From: Bacteroidales bacterium
Lineage (GTDB): Bacteria; Bacteroidota; Bacteroidia; Bacteroidales; UBA10428
Length of the DNA: 27,821 nt
Assembly: GCA_016926235.1 (NCBI GenBank)
Contig: JAFGOZ010000149.1
Span: 1 to 27,821 of the forward strand
Reading direction: 5' to 3'
The notes under the pieces are model-generated. The model saw only the letters and a list, made by a program, of their open reading frames with translations. It was not told the DNA's origin and ran no database searches. Below, in pieces: positions 16,910 through 24,269 of the stretch (position 1 is its first letter; every line of letters starts with the position of its first letter). The position numbers and the translations under genes were made by a program.

Positions 16910-16917
16910 TTACTTTG
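16910..16917 (+). promoter_or_regulatory. Possible -7 box of the RRM gene
   Basis: TTACTTTG differs by one base from TAnnTTTG. It would give a leader of about 90 nt with an unusual T-rich end containing ATTT repeats just before the ATG at 17013. Long leaders are common for this RNA-binding gene type, but the call is weak. Confidence 0.3.
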
Positions 16918-17012
16918 TATTAGATCGAATAGAATCTAAGCTTACCTCTTAGCTCTGCTCTGTCTAAACTATTATCAATCAATTATTTATTTATTTATTT
17001 TTTTGTTTTATT

Positions 17013-17345
17013 ATGAACATTTTTATTGCTAAGCTAAGTCCGAGAATGACGGATGAATCGCTTGAGTCGCTGTTTTCTAAGTTTGGTACTGTAGAGTCAG
17101 CAAAAGTTATTATGGACAAAGAAACCGGCAGATCAAAATGCTTTGGCTTTGTCGAAATGCCCAACAATGAAGAAGCAAACGATGCTATTTCTCAACTCAA
17201 CGAAGTTGAAGTTGACGATAGTACAATTGTTGTAAAAGAAGCTCGACCAAGAGAGCAAAGAAGTGGTGGTGGCGGAGGTCAGCGCCGCAGAAGTTTTGGT
17301 GGCGGAGGCGGACAGCGCCGCGACTATAATAGAAGAGACTATTAA
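17013..17345 (+). CDS. RRM-domain RNA-binding protein with Gly/Arg-rich tail
   Basis: 110 aa. Residues 1-78 are a single RNA recognition motif: RNP2 IFIAKL at 3-8 and RNP1 RSKCFGFVEM, with the aromatic Phe residues kept. The tail from about 80 to the end is rich in Gly, Arg and Gln (RSGGGGGQRRRSFGGGGG), as in cyanobacterial Rbp proteins and their Bacteroidota relatives, which bind RNA and may act as global post-transcriptional regulators. The gene ends 20 bp before a strong terminator shared with rnpB. Confidence 0.93.
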   Translation: MNIFIAKLSPRMTDESLESLFSKFGTVESAKVIMDKETGRSKCFGFVEMPNNEEANDAISQLNEVEVDDSTIVVKEARPREQRSGGGGGQRRRSFGGGGGQRRDYNRRDY

Positions 17346-17362
17346 TCTTCTTTACAGATATT

Positions 17363-17391
17363 AAAAAAAAGCCCTTTTCAGGGCTTTTTTT
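17363..17391. terminator. Bidirectional Rho-independent terminator between the RRM gene and rnpB
   Basis: AAAAAAAGCCC-TTTTCA-GGGCTTTTTTT: a GC-core stem with A and T tracts on both sides. It ends the RRM transcript on the plus strand and, 35 bp past the RNase P RNA 3' end, the rnpB transcript on the minus strand. Confidence 0.85.
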
Positions 17392-17425
17392 ATGAATAAA
17401 CTGCAGCAGCAGTTTTAATTTTAAA

Positions 17426-17802
17426 GGCAGGTTTATAAGCCAGATTCTGTATCCCAAATCCCAATAATTACCGGGAAAGGGCTTCTGTCATTTATCTCTG
17501 CGATCTACCCCCCGGCAGAGAGCGGGCAGCTCTTAACGCCGGTATACATGATCTTGCAACATGCAAGGTGAACAGCACGTAATGTCGCCATCACGCCTGG
17601 TAGGCTCTTACCCTACCTTCTCACCCTTATCCGCCAGCTGGCAGACGGTTATTTTCTTCTCCACTTCTGTAACCTTTCGGCTACCTTTCTTTCGAAAGTG
17701 CATTGCCCTGTGTTGTCCGGACTTTCCTTCCTTGTTTGCCAAAACTTCAGCAAAGGCGAACCTTCCTTATCTCAACAAACAAGAACGACAGAACAACCTG
17801 CC
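17426..17802 (-). ncRNA. rnpB: RNase P RNA (M1 RNA)
   Basis: About 377 nt. On the minus strand the universal 5' core GGAAAGTCCGGACAACACAG lies at 17727-17708, followed by GATAAGGGTGAGAAGGT, GTAAGAGCCTACC and near the 3' end ACAGAATCTGGCTTATA, all hallmark conserved regions of bacterial RNase P RNA. The ends are set by helix P1: GGCAGGTT at the 5' end pairs perfectly with AACCTGCC at the 3' end. It is the catalytic RNA that trims tRNA 5' leaders. The 5' end lies only 10 nt after the stop codon of the Smr gene, so its promoter is inside that gene or it is processed from a joint transcript. An open frame on the plus strand (17561-17812) is a shadow. Confidence 0.96.
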
Positions 17803-17812
17803 AATATTTTAA

Positions 17813-18838
17813 TTATTTAAATGAAACCATAGTTGCTCCATAACCATATTCTTTAAATGAAGCATCCTGGTATTTTAAATCAGGATATTTTCTATCCAGT
17901 TTATTCCGAAGATCGTGTTTTAGTTTTCCGTTACCTACACCATGTATAAAAACAATGCGTTCGGCTTTTGATCTCAAAGCTGTTTCAAGTGCAGTTTCAA
18001 ATCTGCCCATCTGTATATCTACAATCTCGCCATTTGACAAACCGGCAAAGTCATCAACAATAGCTTCGATATGCAAATCAACTTCTTCCGGGCCGTTTGG
18101 AACCCTTTTTTTTGCCTGGAGTTTAACTTCTTTTTTGCTTTTCTCCTCTGCTACCTTAATAAAATCGCTTTTACTTAATTGTTCAACTGCCTCTTTCAGA
18201 TCGGCTTCTTTATAATCAAAAATATAAGCTTTGTTATTGAAGTATTCATTATCGGAAAAAACAGCAGCTTTATAAAAGCTTATATCATCAACAGTAAAGA
18301 GTTTATTTAAGGGTGGCTGGGGATCGTAAAGTCCTTCCTTGAAAAAATAAGCCTGTAATTTTATTTCCTTTATTTTACCCAGACCCGATTGTGTATATTT
18401 CCTTACAAGCTGTTTTGTGTCGGGCTCAACAACTCCCTGATCAACAAACTCAAAAACATGTGAGTCGTTATGCGAAACAATAAACTGTAAAGAAAAATTG
18501 CTGTCATTAATAATATATAACATAAGGTCGCTCACGTGAAGCAACTTATCGTTCTCCGGAACAATGGCCAGCAATACCTGACCTTTAAATTCTTTGTATC
18601 TGTAGTCCTCAGTCTTTATCTTTACAACAGGTGCATCTTCCTCTTTGTTATTCTGCTTTGAACCCAAAGATTCCGGGCCTACCTCTGAGATATCGAGTAA
18701 AATTTCATTGGCCAGAACCGGAATTTCAAAACCATCATCGGTTTCAACAGATACAGTTTTATCATCAACATAGGCAACAATAACTCCTCCGCCTACGTCA
18801 TTTAAAAATCTAACCTTATCGCCTATCTTATAATTCAT
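17813..18838 (-). CDS. DUF2027 and Smr-domain protein
   Basis: 341 aa, cytoplasmic. The N-terminus (MNYKIGDKVRFLNDVGGGVIVAYVDDKTVSVETDDGFEIPV) is an SH3-like KOW-type segment followed by the DUF2027 region found only in Bacteroidota. The C-terminal 90 residues are an Smr domain: VDLHIEAIVDD, then VFIHGVGNGKLKHDLRNKL with the HGxGxGxL motif of this nuclease-like domain of MutS2. Proteins of this type are thought to act on nucleic acids or ribosomes; the precise job is unknown. Divergent from queA, with back-to-back promoter boxes; RNase P RNA follows. Confidence 0.9.
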   Translation of the reverse strand: MNYKIGDKVRFLNDVGGGVIVAYVDDKTVSVETDDGFEIPVLANEILLDISEVGPESLGSKQNNKEEDAPVVKIKTEDYRYKEFKGQVLLAIVPENDKLLHVSDLMLYIINDSNFSLQFIVSHNDSHVFEFVDQGVVEPDTKQLVRKYTQSGLGKIKEIKLQAYFFKEGLYDPQPPLNKLFTVDDISFYKAAVFSDNEYFNNKAYIFDYKEADLKEAVEQLSKSDFIKVAEEKSKKEVKLQAKKRVPNGPEEVDLHIEAIVDDFAGLSNGEIVDIQMGRFETALETALRSKAERIVFIHGVGNGKLKHDLRNKLDRKYPDLKYQDASFKEYGYGATMVSFK

Positions 18839-18855
18839 AATTCTAATTTCTCGTA

Positions 18856-18863
18856 CAAAATTA
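18856..18863 (-). promoter_or_regulatory. Putative -7 box of the DUF2027-Smr gene
   Basis: On the minus strand TAATTTTG, an exact TAnnTTTG match 17 bp before the ATG at 18838. A TTG at 18884-18882 could be the -33 element (18 bp apart). The leader would be about 11 nt. Confidence 0.45.
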
Positions 18864-18865
18864 GT

Positions 18866-18873
18866 TATTTTTG
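18866..18873 (+). promoter_or_regulatory. Putative -7 box of queA
   Basis: TATTTTTG, exact TAnnTTTG match, only 2 bp from the opposing box of the Smr gene. The queA start follows 21 bp later, implying a leader of about 15 nt. Confidence 0.45.
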
Positions 18874-18894
18874 CGAGCTCTCAATAAATGAATT

Positions 18895-20100
18895 TTGACG
18901 CATCCGATAATAAAAATAAAAGATTACAGTTATGCGCTCCCCGAAAACCGGATTGCAAAATATCCTCTGGAAAAAAGGGATGAATCTAAACTTCTTCTTT
19001 ATGCTCCCGAAAAGGAAATAACCCATACTGTTTTTCACGATATCACAAAACAACTACCAGAAAAATCACTGCTGGTTTATAACAATACAAGAGTTATTCA
19101 TGCCAGGCTGAAATTCCGAAAGAAAACCGGCGCCTCTGTTGAGATTTTCTGTCTTTCTCCCTACTTGCCGGTTGATTATCAGCAGGCCTTGTCTTCAACC
19201 GAAAAATGCCAATGGGAATGCCTGGTTGGTAATATGAAGAAGTGGAAAGATGAAGACCTTGAACTCACTATTACCATTAATAATTTACCAGTTACTCTTT
19301 TAGCTCATAAAACGGAGGCCTCGCAGAAAAACAATCCTGTAATTGAATTCTCATGGGACAAGGATTTTAGTTTTGCTGAACTTTTACAAAACTGCGGTAC
19401 GATACCTATCCCTCCCTATTTGAACCGCGAAAGCGAAGAGTCTGATTCAACAAGATATCAGACCATTTATTCTGAATTGGACGGTTCTGTTGCCGCCCCT
19501 ACTGCCGGATTACATTTTACTACTGAGGTTTTGAATAAACTAACACAAAGGAATATAAATGCAGAAGAATTAACCTTACATGTAGGAGCAGGTACTTTCA
19601 TTCCCGTAAAAGCTGATAATGCCCGTGAGCACCAGATGCATGGTGAAAGAATATTTATTACCCGTAAACTGCTTCAGAAAATTATTACTTCTGAAGGACC
19701 CATTGTTGCAACGGGAACAACCAGTTTGAGAACACTCGAAAGCCTTTACTGGATAGGTGTTAAAAGCAAGCTGAAAATGAATATTAACTGCCTGAATCAA
19801 TGGGATTGGGAAAATACACCTTCGGAATTCAGTGTGGAAGAAGCGCTTAATGAACTCCTGATAAAAATGGATGCTGAACAAACAGATGAAATCAGTGCAA
19901 CTACAGAGATCATGATTGTGCCAGGCTACGAATTTAAAATTGTTAAGGGACTTATTACAAATTTTCATCAGCCACAAAGTACCTTATTACTGTTAATTGC
20001 AGCATTTGTAGGCGAAAGATGGAAGGAAATATATTCCTATGCCCTGGAAAATGATTTTCGGTTTCTGAGTTATGGCGACAGCTCTTTGTTACTGAGGTAG
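18895..20100 (+). CDS. queA: tRNA preQ1(34) S-adenosylmethionine ribosyltransferase-isomerase QueA
   Basis: 401 aa. It transfers and isomerises the ribose of S-adenosylmethionine onto preQ1 in tRNA, giving epoxyqueuosine. Seen: N-terminal YSYALPENRIAKYPLEKRDESKLL, VYNNTRVIHARL, GTIPIPPYLNRESEESDSTRYQTIYS, the signature GSVAAPTAGLHFT, HVGAGTFIPVK, and TNFHQPQSTLLLL near the C-terminus. The start is TTG at 18895: an in-frame stop lies 6 bp upstream and the nearby ATG at 18888 is in another frame. Third queuosine gene of the window, about 7.6 kb from queC-queF. Confidence 0.96.
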   Translation: MTHPIIKIKDYSYALPENRIAKYPLEKRDESKLLLYAPEKEITHTVFHDITKQLPEKSLLVYNNTRVIHARLKFRKKTGASVEIFCLSPYLPVDYQQALSSTEKCQWECLVGNMKKWKDEDLELTITINNLPVTLLAHKTEASQKNNPVIEFSWDKDFSFAELLQNCGTIPIPPYLNRESEESDSTRYQTIYSELDGSVAAPTAGLHFTTEVLNKLTQRNINAEELTLHVGAGTFIPVKADNAREHQMHGERIFITRKLLQKIITSEGPIVATGTTSLRTLESLYWIGVKSKLKMNINCLNQWDWENTPSEFSVEEALNELLIKMDAEQTDEISATTEIMIVPGYEFKIVKGLITNFHQPQSTLLLLIAAFVGERWKEIYSYALENDFRFLSYGDSSLLLR

Positions 20101-20107
20101 ATAATGC

Positions 20108-22078
20108 TTATTCTCTTTTTAACACTATAAAACCACTGTACTGCTCATTCTGTAACACTGTTAAGCTATACCAATAAGTACCGCTATGTATCGGATTTCC
20201 GTTGTTATCTCTTCCATCCCAGTTGTTCTGGTAATTGTCGGTTTTATATAGTATTTGGTTTTTATCGTTAAAAACTACCAGTTCAGTGAGCTCTGGTAAT
20301 CCATCAATTACCAGGTAGTCATTCATGCCATCGCCATTCGGTGTTATAATATTAGGAATTTTAAGCTCAATTGTTTCAATAACGGTAACCGCCTGTTCAC
20401 AGGTAGCTTTATTTCCATATTTATCGGTAGCTGTCCAGGTTACATATGTTGTGCCGACTGGAAATAAACCATTTGAATTATTCGAAACGAAAACATTGCC
20501 ATTATTATCGTAAACTGTAGGGGTATCAAGAGATACAGTGGTATAATTCTCGCCGTACAATGTGTTTACATATATATCATCAGGACAATAGATTTCAGGA
20601 GCTTCTTTATCAGAAACGAAAACCAGCTGACTGCACTGTGCAGAGTTTCCTGAAGTATCAATAGCTGTCCAAACAACCTCAGTTATTCCAATTTGAAAAG
20701 TATCAGATGTGTTTTTTGCCAAAAAATCTACATATACATTATCCCTTGAATAGGGTTGAGTAAGACTGTCAACTGCATAAGGCTTTCCCGGTTCTGTATT
20801 TAATTGAATATCTGGCCCACACTTTAAAAAGGGTGGCTCAATATCAAGAACAGATACATGTTGCATGCATGTTGAACTATAGCCTGCGTTATTTATTATT
20901 TCCCAGTTAATGTTATATTCGCCAACCCAAAAAGTGTCTGGAATATTGGCTATAATTGTATCTATACCATATCCATCAAGTACTTTGGGTGCACTAACAG
21001 AAACGCGGGCATAAGGTAATCTGGAAAGAGTTGAGCTTACAATATCCCCGGGACATTCTATAACAGGATTCGTAATGTTCCCGTTAAGAAATAAATCGGA
21101 AGTGTCTGTGCAGCCAACCTCATTTTTAACAACCAGCCTGTAATAACCATCGGCATCAGGGGTTAAAGTTGAGGTTGTAGCCCCTTCAATAGTATCAAAA
21201 TTATAAAACCACTGGTAAGAACTAAACTCCCCGGAAGAAAGACTTGTTCCATCGTATTGAACATCTACCTCAGGAGCTTCGATACTCATACTGTCCATAA
21301 AAGCAATTGCGTTTGCCCAAAATCTATCTTGATCATTCACAATATTCTGGCCAATTGACAAACCTCCCAATTCAGTAAAAACATCTGTATCAGCACAAAT
21401 TAAATCCAATGTTGTGCAATCGACAAATAAAGTAGGCTTATTATATCTGTCTGTAGCCAAAATTACAACATTATCTGTTAGCCCATTAAAATATCCTTGA
21501 GCCATTCCTCCTTGAGTAACATTTGTAACTTCGCCAAAAGGTCCATTATATAGTTTTGTCGTTTTTCCAAAATCAGTAGGTGTTAATTCCAAGGCAACAG
21601 CAGCACCAAAATCATATCTACGCATTTCATATCCCCATTTATAACCTAAATTTTCAAAAGTCCTATCAGAATCAACCTGTTCAGCAATTATCATTTTCCC
21701 ACCTCTTTTTGACCATTCATATAAAGAATCTACTTCAGATTCAGTAAAAGGTACAAAACTTGGGTCAGTAGTAATAAACCAACCAAAGAAGAAAATATCT
21801 ATACCATCGACAGAGGTTATTTGCTCTAAGCTGCCCGATGTATAATAGGAATTGAAAATATTTATGTTCTTTGGATACGTTCCGGTATCGCTAAAATTCT
21901 CCGGATTAAGCAATTTGAATCTTGAAAGTACCATATGACTTCCATCCAGCGTATATCCATGATCCATTCCTCCCATTTGTCTGGCTGAAGAAACAGAATG
22001 AATGTTTATTGTCTGGCTATATCCCAGGTTTTGTAAATATATAGTGCCTATTAATGCAAGTATTCTGAGATATTTCAT
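20108..22078 (-). CDS. Secreted HYR-repeat protein with T9SS type B (gliding-type, CHU_C) sorting domain
   Basis: 656 aa. Signal peptide 1-21 (cut near LGYSQ). Residues about 30-265 look like a ThuA/glutamine-amidotransferase-like Rossmann fold (VDGIDIFFFGWF, WSKRGGKMIIAEQ), a weak call. Then an Ig-like segment (about 275-335) and three HYR-type repeats starting near 340 (ECPGDI), 417 (KCGPDI) and 495 (YCPDDI). The C-terminus from about 570 (IPNIITPNGDGMNDY ... WDGRDNNGNPIHSGTYWYSL) is the type B T9SS domain. The PorP/SprF gene lies 9 bp upstream on the same strand, the usual partner of type B cargo, so the pair should work together in export or surface attachment. Confidence 0.9.
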   Translation of the reverse strand: MKYLRILALIGTIYLQNLGYSQTINIHSVSSARQMGGMDHGYTLDGSHMVLSRFKLLNPENFSDTGTYPKNINIFNSYYTSGSLEQITSVDGIDIFFFGWFITTDPSFVPFTESEVDSLYEWSKRGGKMIIAEQVDSDRTFENLGYKWGYEMRRYDFGAAVALELTPTDFGKTTKLYNGPFGEVTNVTQGGMAQGYFNGLTDNVVILATDRYNKPTLFVDCTTLDLICADTDVFTELGGLSIGQNIVNDQDRFWANAIAFMDSMSIEAPEVDVQYDGTSLSSGEFSSYQWFYNFDTIEGATTSTLTPDADGYYRLVVKNEVGCTDTSDLFLNGNITNPVIECPGDIVSSTLSRLPYARVSVSAPKVLDGYGIDTIIANIPDTFWVGEYNINWEIINNAGYSSTCMQHVSVLDIEPPFLKCGPDIQLNTEPGKPYAVDSLTQPYSRDNVYVDFLAKNTSDTFQIGITEVVWTAIDTSGNSAQCSQLVFVSDKEAPEIYCPDDIYVNTLYGENYTTVSLDTPTVYDNNGNVFVSNNSNGLFPVGTTYVTWTATDKYGNKATCEQAVTVIETIELKIPNIITPNGDGMNDYLVIDGLPELTELVVFNDKNQILYKTDNYQNNWDGRDNNGNPIHSGTYWYSLTVLQNEQYSGFIVLKRE

Positions 22079-22087
22079 GGTAGATAA

Positions 22088-23092
22088 CTAGTAAATATTC
22101 GTTGTATTCCTGTTAACTCCCAGGTTTTTACCTATTGTAATGCCATGGGTGTTTTCTGTATAGCTATTCAGTTCACTGTTTACATTCGCAAATGTATAAG
22201 CCAGGTAGAATGATTTATACATTCTTAATGCTACAGTAATTTTCATCTCAAAATCCTTGTAATAACTAAACCTCAACCAGCCATATTTTACAAGGTATAG
22301 CTTTGCATTATAATCGAAATAATTTTCAGATTCCTCAAAATCGCGGCTATAAGTAATAGATGGTTCAAGGGCAAATAAATTACCAGCCGGGAAAAACCTG
22401 TAGCCACCTACCGCATAAAAGTTTCTTGGCGATTCATTCTCAACAGTTGACTCAATAGAAGTGTTAAAAAGTTTAGTAGAGGATACTCCTGCGAAATACT
22501 TTTTGCTATAGTAAAACAAGCCAAAACCTGCATTTGCAGAAAGCTGGCTTTCAAAATCAACTAATGGATCACCAGGATCGCGGGGTTTAATATCTGAGTT
22601 ATTTACCCCATAGTGGTTAAAGACACCTGACATACCTAAGGATAAGTTGCTATTTTTGGTAATGGGTATGTGGTAGCTGTAAGCTAGTAAGAAACTAATT
22701 TCCCTGAAAGGCCCATAATTATTAGAATATAAACCTCCCCCTACTCCAATACGCTCCAATGATTTAAACTTCGAATCATTCACAAACATTTTTGGATTAT
22801 AAAAATCAAAACTTCCAATTCTAAACTGACCAGAAGCATGAGTAGTAACCGGTGCCTGGTTAATATTTGTCCATTGCTTGGTATGGGTAATGGTTGCTTT
22901 TGTTAGAAAATCTGCTCCACAGGTAGCAGGATTAATTAACATGGGATTAAGACTAAAATCCCGGTTTGTGAAGGATATTTGAGAATATCCCCTTACACAA
23001 ATCAGCAACATGAAAGAATAAAATAAATATGGAACAAAATATCTATTCTTAACAATATATTGTATATCGAATAATTTCATATTTTGTTCCAC
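22088..23092 (-). CDS. PorP/SprF family type IX secretion system outer-membrane protein
   Basis: 334 aa. Signal peptide in the first 38 residues (cut near RGYSQ); start at 23092 or the second Met at 23080. The mature start ISFTNRDFSLNPMLINPATCG followed by TITHTKQWTNINQAPVTTHASGQF is the PorP/SprF signature, and the rest is a beta-barrel with Tyr/Phe-rich strands. Members of this family help type B T9SS cargo to be secreted or held at the surface. It sits 9 bp before its likely cargo gene. The previous gene ends 44 bp upstream, close enough for one operon. Confidence 0.93.
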   Translation of the reverse strand: MEQNMKLFDIQYIVKNRYFVPYLFYSFMLLICVRGYSQISFTNRDFSLNPMLINPATCGADFLTKATITHTKQWTNINQAPVTTHASGQFRIGSFDFYNPKMFVNDSKFKSLERIGVGGGLYSNNYGPFREISFLLAYSYHIPITKNSNLSLGMSGVFNHYGVNNSDIKPRDPGDPLVDFESQLSANAGFGLFYYSKKYFAGVSSTKLFNTSIESTVENESPRNFYAVGGYRFFPAGNLFALEPSITYSRDFEESENYFDYNAKLYLVKYGWLRFSYYKDFEMKITVALRMYKSFYLAYTFANVNSELNSYTENTHGITIGKNLGVNRNTTNIY

Positions 23093-23136
23093 TATTTTAT
23101 TTAACTCGGTTTTTAGTGATAAAAATAATACTAAGA

Positions 23137-24015
23137 TTATTGAATAATTAATTTTCCACTTATAATATTACCAGAATCTAAGATAATAGTACAGATATAA
23201 ATTCCCGGGTCATCAATAACATCTCCAATTACAAATTCACAACTATTTATTGTGCTATTGTGTACTATCATGCCTTGCAAGTTGCAAATTACAAATTGGC
23301 TTCCTAATAATTGAGAATCAAAACTTAATACTGAACTTTGATTTACTGGATTTGGAAATTTAATAAAATCATTCTGTTTTAAAGTATTTGTGTTTGAAAA
23401 ATAAGCAAGAATATAATCTCTGGCAATACATCCAACAGAATCAATAATTGTAACAGTAAAATGAGTGTTTTCTATTGGATAAGCCCATGGTTCTTCAATT
23501 TCAGGGTTCGAAACATATTCTTCGGGTTCCCAGTGAAAAGTAAATGGTGGAATACCCTTACTTAGTCCATTACAAATATATAACTGTACAGAATCTGATT
23601 CGGTAATTATTATTGAACAGACTAACATAGCGCTAGATGAAATATTTGACATAGCTATTACGATTGAATCTACAGCAGTTTGACTTTCTGTATCAGTGAC
23701 CGTTAGCTCAATTGTCATAAATCCGTTGAAGAAATCACCCATTTCCATATTAAAAACAGGGTTTGCGGATTGTTTATCACTGAGAATATTATTGTTGTAA
23801 TCTTCAATATCGAAATCAAAACTGCCATTTAAAGCAACAATTTCCCAAGAATAAATATAAGGCTCAGTACCACCTGAAGCTGTTGGAGTGCCACCTATTG
23901 TATCATAAAATTGAGGTATACATAAAATAAGAGTATCAAAACCAGCATTTGCTGTAAGCTGTGAAAAACTTTTAAGAACAGGTAAACATAGTAAAACTAT
24001 AAATATGTATTTCAT
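23137..24015 (-). CDS. Secreted PKD-like protein with T9SS type A sorting domain
   Basis: 292 aa from the Met at 24015 (MKYIFIVLLCLPVLKSFSQ, a clean signal peptide); the frame is open to 24048, but that start would overlap the gene before it. Two PKD/SprB-like Ig segments: AGFDTLILCIP ... GGTPTASGGTEPYIYSW (about 20-120), and a second ending HWEPEEYVSNPEIEEPWAYPIENTHFTVTIIDSVGC. The last 80 residues (KFPNPVNQSSVLSF ... PGIYICTIIL) are a type A sorting domain. No enzyme motif is visible, so it is likely an adhesin or structural surface protein. Confidence 0.82.
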   Translation of the reverse strand: MKYIFIVLLCLPVLKSFSQLTANAGFDTLILCIPQFYDTIGGTPTASGGTEPYIYSWEIVALNGSFDFDIEDYNNNILSDKQSANPVFNMEMGDFFNGFMTIELTVTDTESQTAVDSIVIAMSNISSSAMLVCSIIITESDSVQLYICNGLSKGIPPFTFHWEPEEYVSNPEIEEPWAYPIENTHFTVTIIDSVGCIARDYILAYFSNTNTLKQNDFIKFPNPVNQSSVLSFDSQLLGSQFVICNLQGMIVHNSTINSCEFVIGDVIDDPGIYICTIILDSGNIISGKLIIQ

Positions 24016-24031
24016 GCGTTTATGAATTAGC

Positions 24032-24244
24032 TTAATAATTTTGAACACATGGATCAGGTGTAATCTCTAGGATTGAGCCAAGGCTAATTTCAAAGTTTGG
24101 GCCTAATATTGTTTCATTACCCGAAATTAGTTTTATAGTATATCCTCCTCTATATATTTTACTTGAAATATTAAGAGACTTCTGAGCTCTTATTGTTAAT
24201 ATCAAATATAAACATATTAATAATAATGGAGATGTCTCGACCAT
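24032..24244 (-). CDS. Mini secreted protein, 70 aa, coat-hanger-like tail
   Basis: Starts at the Met at 24244 (MVETSPLLLICLYLILTIRA, signal peptide, cut before QK). The mature 50 residues, KIYRGGYTIKLISGN followed by ETILGPNFEISLGSILEITPDPC, match the repetitive beta unit (3-coathanger type) usually found at the C-terminus of large secreted proteins. The hydrolase upstream ends in a related stretch. It sits 25 bp after that gene and 16 bp before the next, in a tight gene row. It may be a genuine tiny secreted protein or the remnant of a longer gene. Confidence 0.6.
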   Translation of the reverse strand: MVETSPLLLICLYLILTIRAQKSLNISSKIYRGGYTIKLISGNETILGPNFEISLGSILEITPDPCVQNY

Positions 24245-24269
24245 ATGAGGCAACTCCAATTTTTAAGTT

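Noticed and set aside
17561..17812. 83-codon open frame on the plus strand
   Set aside because: It is antisense to the RNase P RNA, whose conserved core and P1 helix explain the sequence.
19576..19977. 133-codon open frame on the minus strand
   Set aside because: Shadow of queA, which is well conserved over this region.
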